Positions 25,878 through 35,314 of a stretch of DNA of 64,000 nt are shown piece after piece. Where the stretch lies: assembly GCF_000170795.1 (NCBI RefSeq), contig NZ_ABCM01000023.1, positions 22,036 through 86,035 of the forward strand, written 5' to 3'. Numbering within the stretch: the first letter of the stretch is position 1; each line of letters begins with the position of its first letter. The notes under the pieces were generated by a model. The model searched no databases. It had not been told where the DNA came from and saw nothing but the letters and a program-made list of their open reading frames with translations. This stretch comes from Pedobacter sp. BAL39. GTDB taxonomy: Bacteria > Bacteroidota > Bacteroidia > Sphingobacteriales > Sphingobacteriaceae. The position numbers were made by a program, and so were the translations under genes.

Positions 25878-27644
25878 ATGAATGCACAAAATTTGGAGTC
25901 TCCAAATAACTTTTTTGAAAGTAAGGTATTAGGACATCCGGCAGGACTGTTCGTCCTGTTCTTTACCGAAATGTGGGAGCGGTTCTCTTATTACGGTATG
26001 AGGGCCCTGCTGGTTCTCTTCCTGACCTCCTCACTAATTGGTGAAAATGCCGGCTGGGGATGGCCACGTGAGCATGCGCTTGCCATCTACGGTTCTTACA
26101 CTGGTCTGGCGTACCTCACTCCTATTCTCGGTGGTTATATTGCCGACAGGATTATCGGATACCGCTGGGCAGTAATTGTTGGTGCATTCCTGATGACATT
26201 GGGACACTTGTCCATGGCCATAGAAATCGACCATGCTTTCATGTACCTCGGACTTGGTCTTCTGGTTATTGGTAACGGTTTCTTCAAACCAAACATGACC
26301 TCCATCGTAGCTCAGATGTATAAAGAACATCCTGAAAAGAAAGACGGTGCATATACCATCTTCTATATGGGTGTAAACGCTGGTGCGTTTCTGGGAATGT
26401 TGTTGTGCGGATACATCGGTGAGAGCCCGGAATGGGGATGGGCTTATGGCTTTGGACTTGCCGGAATTTTCATGTTCTTCGGTATGCTCCAGTTTTATTT
26501 CACACAGAACATCTTTGGTTCTATCGGACTGAAACCTGTAGCGGACAAACAGGAAGCTACGGAACATCCTGATGAAGCGACACGCAACCCATTCTCGAAG
26601 TTTGACCTGGTGATCATCGCCCTCATTTCTGTAATCGGCCTGTCCTGGATCATCAATGACCCGGTTTCGAAAATCACCAGCCTGAATCTTTTTAGCTTCC
26701 AGGTAGGAAGTATGGACGGCAGCAGCTTCATGATTTCTGTAGCCCTGATTTTGTTTATTTTCATTCTGATCAAAAGGATTTCTCAGTATACACCGGTACT
26801 GCGTGACAAAATGATTGCCGTCATCGTACTTGCTTTCATTACGATTTTCTTCTGGGCTTCATTTGAGCAGGCTGGCGGTTCGATGACCATCTTCGCCAAA
26901 GATTACACCCAACGTGTACTTACAGGCGACTCAAAGGTCATCTTTAATATTGTCAATACCTTGATTACGGTGATCCCTCTTGCGATCATCTCCTATGTAC
27001 TCTTCAAACTTTTCAGCAAAACTTTCGCAAAGTATGCTTTGGGGAACTTGATTCTTGCAGGCAGCTTTGTGATCATCTGGGGCATTGTAATTTATATGCT
27101 GAGCAACCAGTACAGCGAGGTTAAATCTGAAGTTCCTGCCACCTGGTTTGGGATCTTAAACTCCCTGTTTATCATCAGCTGTGCACCTATTGTTTCCAAG
27201 TTATGGGAAAGTAAATACAATCCCGTGGCTACGCTCAAAAACGGGTTTGGGATGATCCTGCTCGGTATTGGATTTGCAGCATTGGCTTATGGAGCGAGCT
27301 CTATCCCACAAGGAGCCACCGTAGCGCAGGTAAGTATGGTATGGTTGGTGCTGGCCTACTTTTTCCACACCATGGGTGAGCTGTTCATCTCCCCTGTCGG
27401 GCTTTCATATGTGAGCAAGCTGGTTCCAGGACGGATGATCGCCATCATGTTTGGCATCTGGTACCTGGCAATTGCCATCGGAAACAAGATTGCCGGTACC
27501 ATGGGTGGTATGATTGATGAAATTACCGCCAAATACTCGATGTCTACCTTCTTCCTGATCTTCACCCTGATTCCTGTGGGACTAGGCGTGTTCATCATCC
27601 TGCTGACACCGATTATGAAAAAATTAATGCACGGTGTAAAATAG
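25878..27644 (+). CDS. POT-family proton-coupled oligopeptide transporter
   Basis: A 588-residue inner-membrane protein with about 14 hydrophobic segments. The family motif ExxER appears as TEMWERFSYYGMRALL near residue 32, and the FYMGVNAGAFLGMLLCGYIGE and SFEQAGGSMTIFA stretches are the second POT signature and the helix 7 region. It imports di- and tripeptides with protons. A second, related transporter follows after a strong terminator, so the two have separate transcripts or partial read-through. Substrate range is not predictable. Confidence 0.94.
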   Translation: MNAQNLESPNNFFESKVLGHPAGLFVLFFTEMWERFSYYGMRALLVLFLTSSLIGENAGWGWPREHALAIYGSYTGLAYLTPILGGYIADRIIGYRWAVIVGAFLMTLGHLSMAIEIDHAFMYLGLGLLVIGNGFFKPNMTSIVAQMYKEHPEKKDGAYTIFYMGVNAGAFLGMLLCGYIGESPEWGWAYGFGLAGIFMFFGMLQFYFTQNIFGSIGLKPVADKQEATEHPDEATRNPFSKFDLVIIALISVIGLSWIINDPVSKITSLNLFSFQVGSMDGSSFMISVALILFIFILIKRISQYTPVLRDKMIAVIVLAFITIFFWASFEQAGGSMTIFAKDYTQRVLTGDSKVIFNIVNTLITVIPLAIISYVLFKLFSKTFAKYALGNLILAGSFVIIWGIVIYMLSNQYSEVKSEVPATWFGILNSLFIISCAPIVSKLWESKYNPVATLKNGFGMILLGIGFAALAYGASSIPQGATVAQVSMVWLVLAYFFHTMGELFISPVGLSYVSKLVPGRMIAIMFGIWYLAIAIGNKIAGTMGGMIDEITAKYSMSTFFLIFTLIPVGLGVFIILLTPIMKKLMHGVK

Positions 27645-27656
27645 AAAACACAACAG

Positions 27657-27687
27657 AAAGCCTTTGGATAAACCCAAAGGCTTTTTT
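27657..27687 (+). terminator. Intrinsic terminator after first POT gene
   Basis: AAAGCCTTTGG and CCAAAGGCTTT form an 11-bp stem with a 6-base loop followed by a T run, 12 bp after the stop. Confidence 0.85.
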
Positions 27688-27731
27688 GATGAGCAATATT
27701 TGAACAAAACCTAACAGAACGATAATAAGAT

Positions 27732-29288
27732 ATGCCAGAGAATCTTAGCCTTGAACAAATTCAGAATTTTAAAGGCAAATACCCAAAACAACTATGGTAC
27801 CTGTTTTTCTCAGAAATGTGGGAGCGTTTCTGCTTCTACGGAATGCGGGGAATGCTCACCTACTTTATGGTGACGCAACTGATGATGAAAGATGATGTTG
27901 CCAACCTGCAATATGGGGCTACACAAGCTTTTGTTTATGCGTTCACCTTTATTGGGGGATTGTTTGCCGATAAGATACTCGGTTTCCGAAAGTCGTTGTT
28001 CTGGGGTGGCTTGCTGATGATTGTGGGAAGTGCCATACTTTCTTACGATCCTCATCAGTTTTTCTTTCTTGGCATCAGCTTCACCGTAGTAGGTACGGGA
28101 TTTTTTAAACCAAACATTTCCACAATGGTGGGTTCATTGTATAAATCCGGTGATGAAAGACGCGATGCAGGGTTTTCCTTGTTCTACGCAGGGATCAACA
28201 TTGGTGCTTTACTGGGCGGATATGCGTGTATTGCCATCGGTAAGGAATATTCCTGGCACCTGGCCTTCGGTCTGGCGGGGATCGTGATGACGATCAGTCT
28301 GATCACTTTCGTTTTCACCAAGCGTACGCTGGGGCCCATAGGGCTGGCGCCAGGTGAACATGAAACATTGGAAGAGGTTACCGTAGATGGTATCGGAAAC
28401 AATCCTGACACAACACCTGCGACCATCGTACGGAAGTCGGCAAACAAAAAATGGTACGACTATGCCGTTTATGCAGGATCTTTGGCCGTCATTCCGGTCA
28501 TCATGATCATGGTCGCCAAAACGGAGTATACCGACAAGTTCATGTACATCATTGGTCCCGCAACCTTGTTGTACCTGTTTTATGAGATGACAAAATACAG
28601 CTGGGCAGAGAGAAAGAAACTGCTTGCTGCATTGGTATTTATTCTATTCTCTATCATCTTCTGGGGTATCTTTGAACAAAGCGGTGGTTCACTAAGCCTC
28701 TTTGCTGCGAGAAACCTGAACAATACCTTGTTGGGAAGCATCGTGGTGGACCCTAACGGTGTGAATAACGCGGCAAACTCCCTTTTTGTAATCATCTTTG
28801 CTTTCCTTTTTGGAATCATCTGGCTGGCAATGGCAAAAAAGAAAATAGAGCCGAATACTTTGATTAAGTTCGGAATGGGCTTTTTGTTCCTGGCCCTGGC
28901 TTATTACATCTTCTATGCAACCAGATTTTTCGCAGACGCAAATGGGGTGACTTCGCTTGATGTCTTCACTGTTGCTTATCTGTTTGTGACCTTCGGGGAG
29001 TTGTGTCTATCGCCAATTGGCCTTTCCATCATGACCAAACTATCTCCCGTGAAATTGCAAGGTGTAATGATGGGCATGTGGTTCCTTGCCAGCGCTTATG
29101 GACAGTATGCTGCTGGTATTATAGGCGCCAGTATGTCTGGCACCAACAGTGAATCAGAAAGCCTGGTAGACAAGCTGATCACTTATACTGACGGTTACAA
29201 AACGCTGGCCATCTATTCGTTGGTTGCAGGTGTGGTGCTGATCCTGATCAGTCCATTTGTAAGAAAACTAATGCAGGAGGTCAAATAG
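27732..29288 (+). CDS. POT-family peptide transporter (second copy)
   Basis: A 518-residue membrane protein with SEMWERFCFYGMRGML near residue 28, LFYAGINIGALLGGYACIAIG as the second signature, and IFEQSGGSLSLFAARN in helix 7. It is clearly paralogous to the preceding protein but shorter between the helices, and it diverges enough to suggest a different peptide preference. The start at 27732 is 44 bp after the first gene's terminator. A hairpin with a T run closes it at 29310-29340. Confidence 0.94.
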   Translation: MPENLSLEQIQNFKGKYPKQLWYLFFSEMWERFCFYGMRGMLTYFMVTQLMMKDDVANLQYGATQAFVYAFTFIGGLFADKILGFRKSLFWGGLLMIVGSAILSYDPHQFFFLGISFTVVGTGFFKPNISTMVGSLYKSGDERRDAGFSLFYAGINIGALLGGYACIAIGKEYSWHLAFGLAGIVMTISLITFVFTKRTLGPIGLAPGEHETLEEVTVDGIGNNPDTTPATIVRKSANKKWYDYAVYAGSLAVIPVIMIMVAKTEYTDKFMYIIGPATLLYLFYEMTKYSWAERKKLLAALVFILFSIIFWGIFEQSGGSLSLFAARNLNNTLLGSIVVDPNGVNNAANSLFVIIFAFLFGIIWLAMAKKKIEPNTLIKFGMGFLFLALAYYIFYATRFFADANGVTSLDVFTVAYLFVTFGELCLSPIGLSIMTKLSPVKLQGVMMGMWFLASAYGQYAAGIIGASMSGTNSESESLVDKLITYTDGYKTLAIYSLVAGVVLILISPFVRKLMQEVK

Positions 29289-29309
29289 AAAGCTTTTAAC
29301 AAATTTTAA

Positions 29310-29340
29310 CCCTCAGTATATTCGATATGCTGAGGGTTTT
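29310..29340 (+). terminator. Intrinsic terminator after second POT gene
   Basis: CCCTCAG and CTGAGGG, extended inward by ATAT/ATAT, form a long stem followed by TTTTT. An in-frame ATG of the next gene (29327) lies inside this hairpin, which argues against using that start. Confidence 0.85.
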
Positions 29341-29380
29341 TCGTTTAGAATCCATAATTTCGCTGAATAATCAAATTTAC

Positions 29381-30106
29381 GTGTCAGACAGTTTAATCAT
29401 CATCCCCACCTACAACGAAAAGGAAAACATTGAAAAGATCATCAGGAAAGTCTTTTCCTTACCCTATTTTTTTGAAGTACTCATCATTGATGATGGTTCA
29501 CCGGATGGCACTGCCGACATTGTGAAACGTTTACAAACGGAATTCCCCGCACTTCACCTGGAACAGCGTACCGGTAAACTCGGACTGGGCACGGCCTACA
29601 TCCATGGATTTAAATGGGCTTTGGCAAAAGAAGAATACGAATACATTTTTGAGATGGACGCCGATTTCTCCCACAATCCAGATGACCTGACGCGTCTTCG
29701 GGATGCCTGTGTAAAAGGCGCCGACGTAGCCATTGGTTCACGTTATGTCAATGGTGTCAATGTGGTCAACTGGCCGATGAGCAGGGTGCTGATGTCCTAT
29801 TTTGCTTCAATGTATGTCCGCCTGATTACGCGCATCAATATCCAGGATGCCACTGCCGGGTTTAAATGTTACCGCAGGCGTGTACTGGCAAAAATCCCTT
29901 TGGACAAGATTAAATTTGTAGGTTATGCCTTTCAGATAGAAATGAAGTTTACCGCCATAAAATATGGCTTCAAAGTCCAGGAAGTACCGATCATTTTTAC
30001 TGACCGTACCGAGGGCAGTTCGAAGATGAGTACCCGTATCTTCAGAGAAGCTTTCATTGGCGTGATCCAGATGAAAGTGTGGAGCTGGTTCAGAAATTAT
30101 AAATAA
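29381..30106 (+). CDS. Polyprenol-phosphate mannosyltransferase-like glycosyltransferase
   Basis: A 241-residue GT2 enzyme if started at the GTG at 29381. The upstream ATG at 29327 lies in the terminator of the previous gene, so the GTG is preferred. IIPTYNEKEN opens the fold, DDGSPDGT is at residues 37-44 and DAD at 93-95, all needed for sugar-nucleotide and metal binding. A third conserved part, QDATAGFKCYRR, is typical of dolichol-phosphate mannose synthases. There is no C-terminal membrane domain, as in soluble DPM1-type proteins. It probably makes a lipid-linked mannose donor; the DUF2723 protein at 51715-54714 is a conceivable user, though that is only inference. Confidence 0.88.
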   Translation: MSDSLIIIPTYNEKENIEKIIRKVFSLPYFFEVLIIDDGSPDGTADIVKRLQTEFPALHLEQRTGKLGLGTAYIHGFKWALAKEEYEYIFEMDADFSHNPDDLTRLRDACVKGADVAIGSRYVNGVNVVNWPMSRVLMSYFASMYVRLITRINIQDATAGFKCYRRRVLAKIPLDKIKFVGYAFQIEMKFTAIKYGFKVQEVPIIFTDRTEGSSKMSTRIFREAFIGVIQMKVWSWFRNYK

Positions 30107-30124
30107 CAGCTAGAAAAGGTATTA

Positions 30125-30640
30125 TTAGCTACTTTTCGGCGGTTTTCCATCCCTGATCATCGTTCCAAAATCCCAGTCCCTGGACATCGCTTCGATGATT
30201 TTCACTATTCTCTTTGTACGGGTAGGCTCCGTTTTCGCAGAATTCAGCCAGGTGATGTAATAGTTTTGGTGCGACTTAGCCTGACTCAGAAAACGGTCAA
30301 GCAATACAGGCTCATCGGCAAGACAGAGTTCCAGGTCTTCAGGCATCTCAATCTTAAAAGTCGTATCCTCTTCCAAAGAAACCTGCAATACCCCACCCTC
30401 CTGCTTGCGCAGCTCTTTACGTAAAGAAGCCTTTAAGGCGATGATAAAGTTCCCCTCTCCCATGGGCACCATCGACAGCCCGGCAATCGGCACCTGATCC
30501 AAATACCCTTTAATGCGGTAGCTTTTTTTACATCCTGCTTTAATCTGTTCCGCTATTGCCGCCGGCACAGCAATATAAGTCCATCCGGTCTTCTCTCCCA
30601 TTTTTTCAAACCGCTCTATTTCTGCTTTAAATGTGATCAT
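30125..30640 (-). CDS. YdeI/DUF1905-type protein
   Basis: A 171-residue cytoplasmic protein from ATG 30640; a TTG seven codons earlier is less likely. The N-terminal half (ITFKAEIERFEKMGEKTGWTYI, then GYLDQVPIAGLSMVPMGEG) matches DUF1905, and the C-terminal half (LSQAKSHQNYYITWLNSAKTEPTRTKRIVKIIE) matches the YdeI/OmpD-associated domain. The function of this common fusion is unclear. It lies 35 bp after the TIGR02757 gene on the same strand and may be co-transcribed with it. Confidence 0.85.
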   Translation of the reverse strand: MITFKAEIERFEKMGEKTGWTYIAVPAAIAEQIKAGCKKSYRIKGYLDQVPIAGLSMVPMGEGNFIIALKASLRKELRKQEGGVLQVSLEEDTTFKIEMPEDLELCLADEPVLLDRFLSQAKSHQNYYITWLNSAKTEPTRTKRIVKIIEAMSRDWDFGTMIRDGKPPKSS

Positions 30641-30675
30641 AATGATTTGATTGTTTGTCAATCTGTATCCTTAAA

Positions 30676-31551
30676 TTAAAACTTTTCTTCCACACCGAGG
30701 CCAAAGAGTGCAAAATCATATTTAACCGGATCCAGGGGATCAAAGCGACGAAGTTCCTCAGTAAGCTCCACTGCTGTCCTCCAGTCGGTCTGCTTGCGGC
30801 TGATCAGGGAAAGCCTTCGTGCCACACGGTCAACGTGTACATCACATGGGCAAATCAAGTCGGCAGGGGTCAGTTTGTGCCACAAACCAAAGTCGACGCC
30901 CCGGTCGTCACTACGCACCATCCAGCGAAGAAACATATTCAGCCTTTTACAGGTCGACTTTTGCAAAGGCGATGAGATGTGTTTGATGGTCCTTCGTGGA
31001 AAGTCGGGCAGACTGAAGAAATAAGACCTGAAATAGTTCAGCGCCTCTTCCCCGACTGGAATGCTGCGTGCTTCTTCTATGGTATTTTGTTTTTTTCCAG
31101 CTTTGTTGACCTTGCCAATACCTTTCCCTTCCGATCCTTCAACGTGGCTGGCCAGTCTCTCAGTGAACATCGGATCAGGAAAGAGAAAGGCCGTTTCCAG
31201 GCTGTCAGATTGCTGGTAGTGATGATTGAAGAAAGATACGAAGTAGAGCAAGTCCGTATCATTAAACGTGCGGTGTTTGAAGCCCAATAGTCGTTTCAGG
31301 TCATCATCACCATGGTTTAACATGAAATCGTAGGGCTGATTGTCCATGCGGTCAAATAGCTCGCTGCATTTATTGATAATGGTTTTACGTTGTCCCCATG
31401 CTAAAATTGCCGCAAAGAATGCGGCAATTTCAACATCTTGTTTCTTTGTGAAACGATGGGGAATACAAATGGGGTCGTTCTGAATGAAGTTGGGTCTGTT
31501 GTACTGATCCACTTTCAGATCCAGAAAATCTTTGAGCTCCAGGAATTCCAA
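30676..31551 (-). CDS. TIGR02757-family protein
   Basis: A 291-residue cytoplasmic protein conserved across Bacteroidota, with no known function. Recognisable segments are FAAILAWGQRKTIINKC, NYFRSYFFSLPDFPRRTIKH, CKRLNMFLRWMVRSDDRGVDFGLW and CDVHVDRVARRL. The general pattern (helical, HhH-like with conserved CPCDVHVDR) recalls DNA glycosylase folds. That likeness is only an impression. It is followed by the DUF1905 gene and preceded 5 bp upstream by the PLP transsulfuration gene, all on the minus strand, so one operon is probable. Confidence 0.88.
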   Translation of the reverse strand: MEFLELKDFLDLKVDQYNRPNFIQNDPICIPHRFTKKQDVEIAAFFAAILAWGQRKTIINKCSELFDRMDNQPYDFMLNHGDDDLKRLLGFKHRTFNDTDLLYFVSFFNHHYQQSDSLETAFLFPDPMFTERLASHVEGSEGKGIGKVNKAGKKQNTIEEARSIPVGEEALNYFRSYFFSLPDFPRRTIKHISSPLQKSTCKRLNMFLRWMVRSDDRGVDFGLWHKLTPADLICPCDVHVDRVARRLSLISRKQTDWRTAVELTEELRRFDPLDPVKYDFALFGLGVEEKF

Positions 31552-31556
31552 ATTAA

Positions 31557-32696
31557 TTATTTTAAAGCTTGTTCTAAATCCGCAATCAGGTCGTCTATGT
31601 CTTCTACACCCACACTCAGACGGAGCAGGTTATCGGTTACACCAACTTTTTCACGTTCTTCTTTGGGAATAGATCCATGTGTCATACTGGTTGGGTGATT
31701 GATGAGTGACTCTACACCCCCTAAAGATTCCGCAAGGGTAAACACCTTGAAAGAGGAAGCGATACGGAAAGTCTCCTGCAGATCGGCGCCTTTGAGCGTG
31801 ATGGAGACCATTCCTCCGAAACCACGCATCTGTTTTTTAGCAATATCATGGTTAGGGTGATCTTCAAAACCAGGCCAGTAGATCTTATCAATCCGGGGGT
31901 GGTTTTTCAGGAAATGAGCGACCTTCTCTCCGTTTTCACAATGCGCCTTCATTCTGAGGTGAAGGGTTTTGATCCCCCGTAATACGAGAAAGGCATCCTG
32001 AGGTCCTGGAGTAGCACCGCAGGCATTGTAGATGAACCAAAGGTCTTTATACAACTGATCGTCATTTACCAACAACGCACCCATCACCACATCAGAGTGA
32101 CCACCGATGTATTTGGTCACAGAGTGCATGACGATATCTGCGCCCAGGTCCATTGGATTCTGCAGGTATGGCGAAGCAAAGGTATTGTCGACCGTCAGCA
32201 GCAGCTTACGTTCCTTAGTGATCTTCGCGACTCCCTCGATGTCAATGACCTGCATCGTTGGGTTGGTCGGTGTTTCAATCCATACCAGTTTCGTTTTATC
32301 ATTGATGTAAGGAAGCACATTTTCAGGCTTCGAGAGGTCAATGAAATGAAATTTGATGCCGTACTTCGCATAGATCTTAGTGAAGATGCGGTAAGATCCT
32401 CCATAGAGGTCATTACCGGTAATCACTTCATCGCCAGGTTGCAGCAACTTCATCACCGCATCCGTAGCACCCATCCCGCTGGAAAAAGCCAGACCATATT
32501 TGGCATTCTCCAATGCCGCCAGGCAATCTTCGAGTGCTTTACGCGTAGGGTTAGTACCCCTGGAGTATTCAAATCCCTTGTTATCACCGGGAGACTTTTG
32601 CCAGTAAGTGGAAGTCTGGTATATTGGCGTCATTACCGCTCCTGTTGTAGGATCAGGCTCCTGACCGGCATGTATGGCTTTAGTTGCGAATTTCAT
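31557..32696 (-). CDS. Cystathionine gamma-synthase/beta-lyase family PLP enzyme
   Basis: A 379-residue transsulfuration enzyme. The PLP-binding lysine is K195 in SVTKYIGGHSD, preceded by the conserved ETPTNPTMQV and VDNTFASPYLQNP. It interconverts cysteine, homocysteine and their thioethers in methionine and cysteine metabolism. Closely related members differ in reaction (gamma-synthase, gamma-lyase, beta-lyase), so I give no gene symbol. It starts 24 bp after the prolyl-tRNA synthetase stop, with no terminator in between, so the two are likely co-transcribed. Confidence 0.92.
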   Translation of the reverse strand: MKFATKAIHAGQEPDPTTGAVMTPIYQTSTYWQKSPGDNKGFEYSRGTNPTRKALEDCLAALENAKYGLAFSSGMGATDAVMKLLQPGDEVITGNDLYGGSYRIFTKIYAKYGIKFHFIDLSKPENVLPYINDKTKLVWIETPTNPTMQVIDIEGVAKITKERKLLLTVDNTFASPYLQNPMDLGADIVMHSVTKYIGGHSDVVMGALLVNDDQLYKDLWFIYNACGATPGPQDAFLVLRGIKTLHLRMKAHCENGEKVAHFLKNHPRIDKIYWPGFEDHPNHDIAKKQMRGFGGMVSITLKGADLQETFRIASSFKVFTLAESLGGVESLINHPTSMTHGSIPKEEREKVGVTDNLLRLSVGVEDIDDLIADLEQALK

Positions 32697-32720
32697 ATCG
32701 TTATTGAGTTAAATGAAGGA

Positions 32721-34193
32721 TTAGTAAGCTCTGGCAAACAACACACGTTGTTTTGAAGGCTTACCAGAATAGATACAAACACCATCCTCCAGTTTATTGT
32801 TTAAAGGCACACACCTGATGGTCGCCTTTGTTTCTTCTTTGATCTTCTGTTCAGTTTCCGGTGTGCCATCCCAATGTGCCGAGATAAATCCAGCCTTTGA
32901 ATCCAGCAATTCTTTCAGTTCGTCATAAGAGTTGGCTTCAGTGATGTGTTCATCCCGGAAGTTCAACGCCTTGTTAAAGATATTCTGCTGAATCTCTTCG
33001 AGCAACTGAGCAATATGGATCTCAAGACCATCCTGAATGACGGTTTGTTTCTCACGGGTATCACGACGGGCAAGTTCCACGGTGCCATTCTCCATGTCGC
33101 GGCCACCGATAGCCAGACGAATTGGCACGCCTTTCAGTTCATATTCAGCAAACTTGAACCCTGGACGTTGCGTATCACGGTCGTCATATTTCACAGAAAT
33201 ACCCAGGCGTTTCAGCTTCGGCATCAGCTCATCAACAAATGAAGAGATCTTTTTCAATTCTTCATCGCCTTTGTAAATCGGCACGATGACCACCTGGATC
33301 GGCGCCAGTTTCGGTGGCAATACCAGTCCGGCATCATCACTGTGGGCCATGATCAATGCACCCATCAAACGGGTGGATACACCCCATGAAGTAGCCCATA
33401 CGTGTTCAATTTTACCTTCTTTATTGGTGAATTTTACATCAAATGCTTTGGCGAAGTTCTGACCCAGGAAGTGAGAAGTACCTGCCTGCAGGGCTTTACC
33501 ATCCTGCATCAGCGCCTCAATACAATAGGTATCCAAGGCACCGGCGAAACGCTCATTAGGGGTTTTCAGACCTCTTACCACCGGCAGAGCCAGCCAGTTT
33601 TCTGCAAAATCGGCATACACGTTCAGCATTCTTTCTGTTTCCTCGATGGCCTCTTCAGCGGTAGAGTGCGCAGTATGCCCCTCCTGCCAAAGAAATTCTG
33701 TGGTACGCAGGAATAAACGGGTACGCATTTCCCAGCGCACCACGTTGGCCCATTGGTTGATGAGCAAGGGAAGGTCCCTGTAGGATTGGATCCATCCTTT
33801 GTAGGTATTCCAGATGATGGTTTCTGAAGTCGGTCTGACGATCAGCTCCTCTTCAAGTTTAGCAGTTTCATCGACAATGATGTTGCCATTTCCATCATTT
33901 TTAAGGCGGTAGTGTGTCACTACGGCACATTCTGTGGCGAAACCCTCCACGTGGGAAGCTTCCTTAGAAAAATATGACTTAGGAATGAATAACGGAAAAT
34001 AAGCATTACTGTGGCCTGTATCTTTGAATTTCTGGTCCAAAACTGCCTGTATTTTCTCCCATATGGAATATCCATAAGGTTTAATCACCATACATCCTTT
34101 CACAGAGGAGTGCTCTGCCAGATCAGCCTTTATAACAATGTCGTTATACCACTGGGAATAATCTTCGTTTTTACTTGTAATGCCTTTGCTCAT
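32721..34193 (-). CDS. proS: Prolyl-tRNA synthetase (short, ProS type 3)
   Basis: A 490-residue class II synthetase that charges tRNA-Pro. It begins with SKGITSKNEDYSQWYNDI, and the class II motif 2 region (RVALRTTEFLWQEGHTAH-like, seen as LRTTEFLWQEGHTAH) and motif 3 (STRLMGALIMAHSDDAGLVLP) are intact. It lacks the editing insertion of the E. coli type and has the C-terminal extension of the eukaryote/archaea-like form found in Bacteroidota. The ATG at 34193 is preceded by a shared upstream region with a divergent lipoprotein gene. Confidence 0.96.
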   Translation of the reverse strand: MSKGITSKNEDYSQWYNDIVIKADLAEHSSVKGCMVIKPYGYSIWEKIQAVLDQKFKDTGHSNAYFPLFIPKSYFSKEASHVEGFATECAVVTHYRLKNDGNGNIIVDETAKLEEELIVRPTSETIIWNTYKGWIQSYRDLPLLINQWANVVRWEMRTRLFLRTTEFLWQEGHTAHSTAEEAIEETERMLNVYADFAENWLALPVVRGLKTPNERFAGALDTYCIEALMQDGKALQAGTSHFLGQNFAKAFDVKFTNKEGKIEHVWATSWGVSTRLMGALIMAHSDDAGLVLPPKLAPIQVVIVPIYKGDEELKKISSFVDELMPKLKRLGISVKYDDRDTQRPGFKFAEYELKGVPIRLAIGGRDMENGTVELARRDTREKQTVIQDGLEIHIAQLLEEIQQNIFNKALNFRDEHITEANSYDELKELLDSKAGFISAHWDGTPETEQKIKEETKATIRCVPLNNKLEDGVCIYSGKPSKQRVLFARAY

Positions 34194-34300
34194 AACTATA
34201 TGGAACGTTTTTTGTGTAACTTTGCTTGTAACGTAGGTTACAAATTTATAAATTTATACCTACAAAAAAATTGTGCAACACACAAACAACACATATAGTC

Positions 34301-35245
34301 ATGAAACCCAAATATTTATTCACCAGTATGCTGGCTTTGGCAACGATAGTTGTTACTTCCTGCTCTGCGCCCCGCATTGCGCAGCAAAGTAATAGTGCGG
34401 ATGATGTTTACGGTTCGACTGCTCAAGCGAAGGAATATACTCCTCTTGCTCCGGTACAGCAACAAGCATATCAGGATACTTACGACGAGAATGACGATTA
34501 CTATGGAACAAGTGATCCATACTATGACATGGACTATTCGTCACGTATCAACAGGTTCTATAATGGCAGCTCATGGAGATCGTACTATGATCCGTATTTT
34601 GACAACGGTTTTTATGGTTACAACGGATTTGGTTATAATGGATTTTCGTTAGGATTAGGCTTCGGTTCGATCTGGAACTCTCCATACTACGGATGGGGAA
34701 GCTTCTATTCTCCTTTCAGTAACCTTTACAGTCCGTGGGGATGGGGATACAACAATTTCTACGGCGGAGGCTTTTACGGAGGTGGATTCTATGGAGGCGG
34801 TTATTATGGCGGAGGTTACTATGGTGGCGGAACCTATACTGGCAGGACTACAAATGTCCCTCGTCCATCCATGGGTCGTGAAAACACACCACGAAGCAAT
34901 TTTGGTATTGGTGGTAGTAACGGCGTCAGAGGATCTAGAGGTTCTTCGACACGCACGGACGCAAATGGAAACGTAGTCACCAGAAGAACACGAGCCGAAA
35001 TATATAATACTGACGGCAACGGAACCCGTCCTGCAAATGGGCAGTCCACACGTGGTACCAGGCCAACAGGAGAAGCTTCGAGACCTGCACCACAGAACAG
35101 GCCAACCAGGGAAAGCTACAGACCTGAACCCCAAAGCAGACCTACCTATTCACCTCCACCTTCGTCACGCGGCGAAAGCGGCGGCGGTAGATCTTCGTCA
35201 GGCTCAGGCTCTTCAGGCAGATCATCCAGAGGCGGTAGAGGCTAA
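34301..35245 (+). CDS. Gly/Tyr- and Arg-rich surface lipoprotein
   Basis: A 314-residue protein from ATG 34301. The lipobox VVTSCSAP places the lipidated Cys near residue 21. After an acidic/Tyr-rich stretch there is a low-complexity core of repeated G/Y/F units (FYGGGFYGGG..., about residues 150-190) and a long Arg/Ser/Gly/Pro tail ending in GRSSRGGRG. No catalytic motif is present. It looks like a secreted, intrinsically disordered envelope protein that could stick to cell-wall or nucleic-acid polymers. That is speculation. It is followed by a hairpin (35254-35285) and an outer-membrane protein gene. Confidence 0.8.
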   Translation: MKPKYLFTSMLALATIVVTSCSAPRIAQQSNSADDVYGSTAQAKEYTPLAPVQQQAYQDTYDENDDYYGTSDPYYDMDYSSRINRFYNGSSWRSYYDPYFDNGFYGYNGFGYNGFSLGLGFGSIWNSPYYGWGSFYSPFSNLYSPWGWGYNNFYGGGFYGGGFYGGGYYGGGYYGGGTYTGRTTNVPRPSMGRENTPRSNFGIGGSNGVRGSRGSSTRTDANGNVVTRRTRAEIYNTDGNGTRPANGQSTRGTRPTGEASRPAPQNRPTRESYRPEPQSRPTYSPPPSSRGESGGGRSSSGSGSSGRSSRGGRG

Positions 35246-35253
35246 AAACATCA

Positions 35254-35285
35254 TTTTCCGGAGTATAGTTAGGTACTCCGGAAAA
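35254..35285 (+). terminator. Perfect 12-bp hairpin after the lipoprotein gene
   Basis: TTTTCCGGAGTA and TACTCCGGAAAA pair perfectly around 8 bases. No T run follows, so it may attenuate rather than fully terminate before the next gene at 35315. Confidence 0.6.
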
Positions 35286-35314
35286 TCCATCATTCTCGAC
35301 TTATTATAACACAC

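Noticed and set aside
34233..34263. 31-bp palindrome upstream of proS and the lipoprotein gene
   Set aside because: Only the outer GTAGGT/ACCTAC arms and a few inner A/T pairs match, so the symmetry is weak and the A+T-rich centre could explain it.
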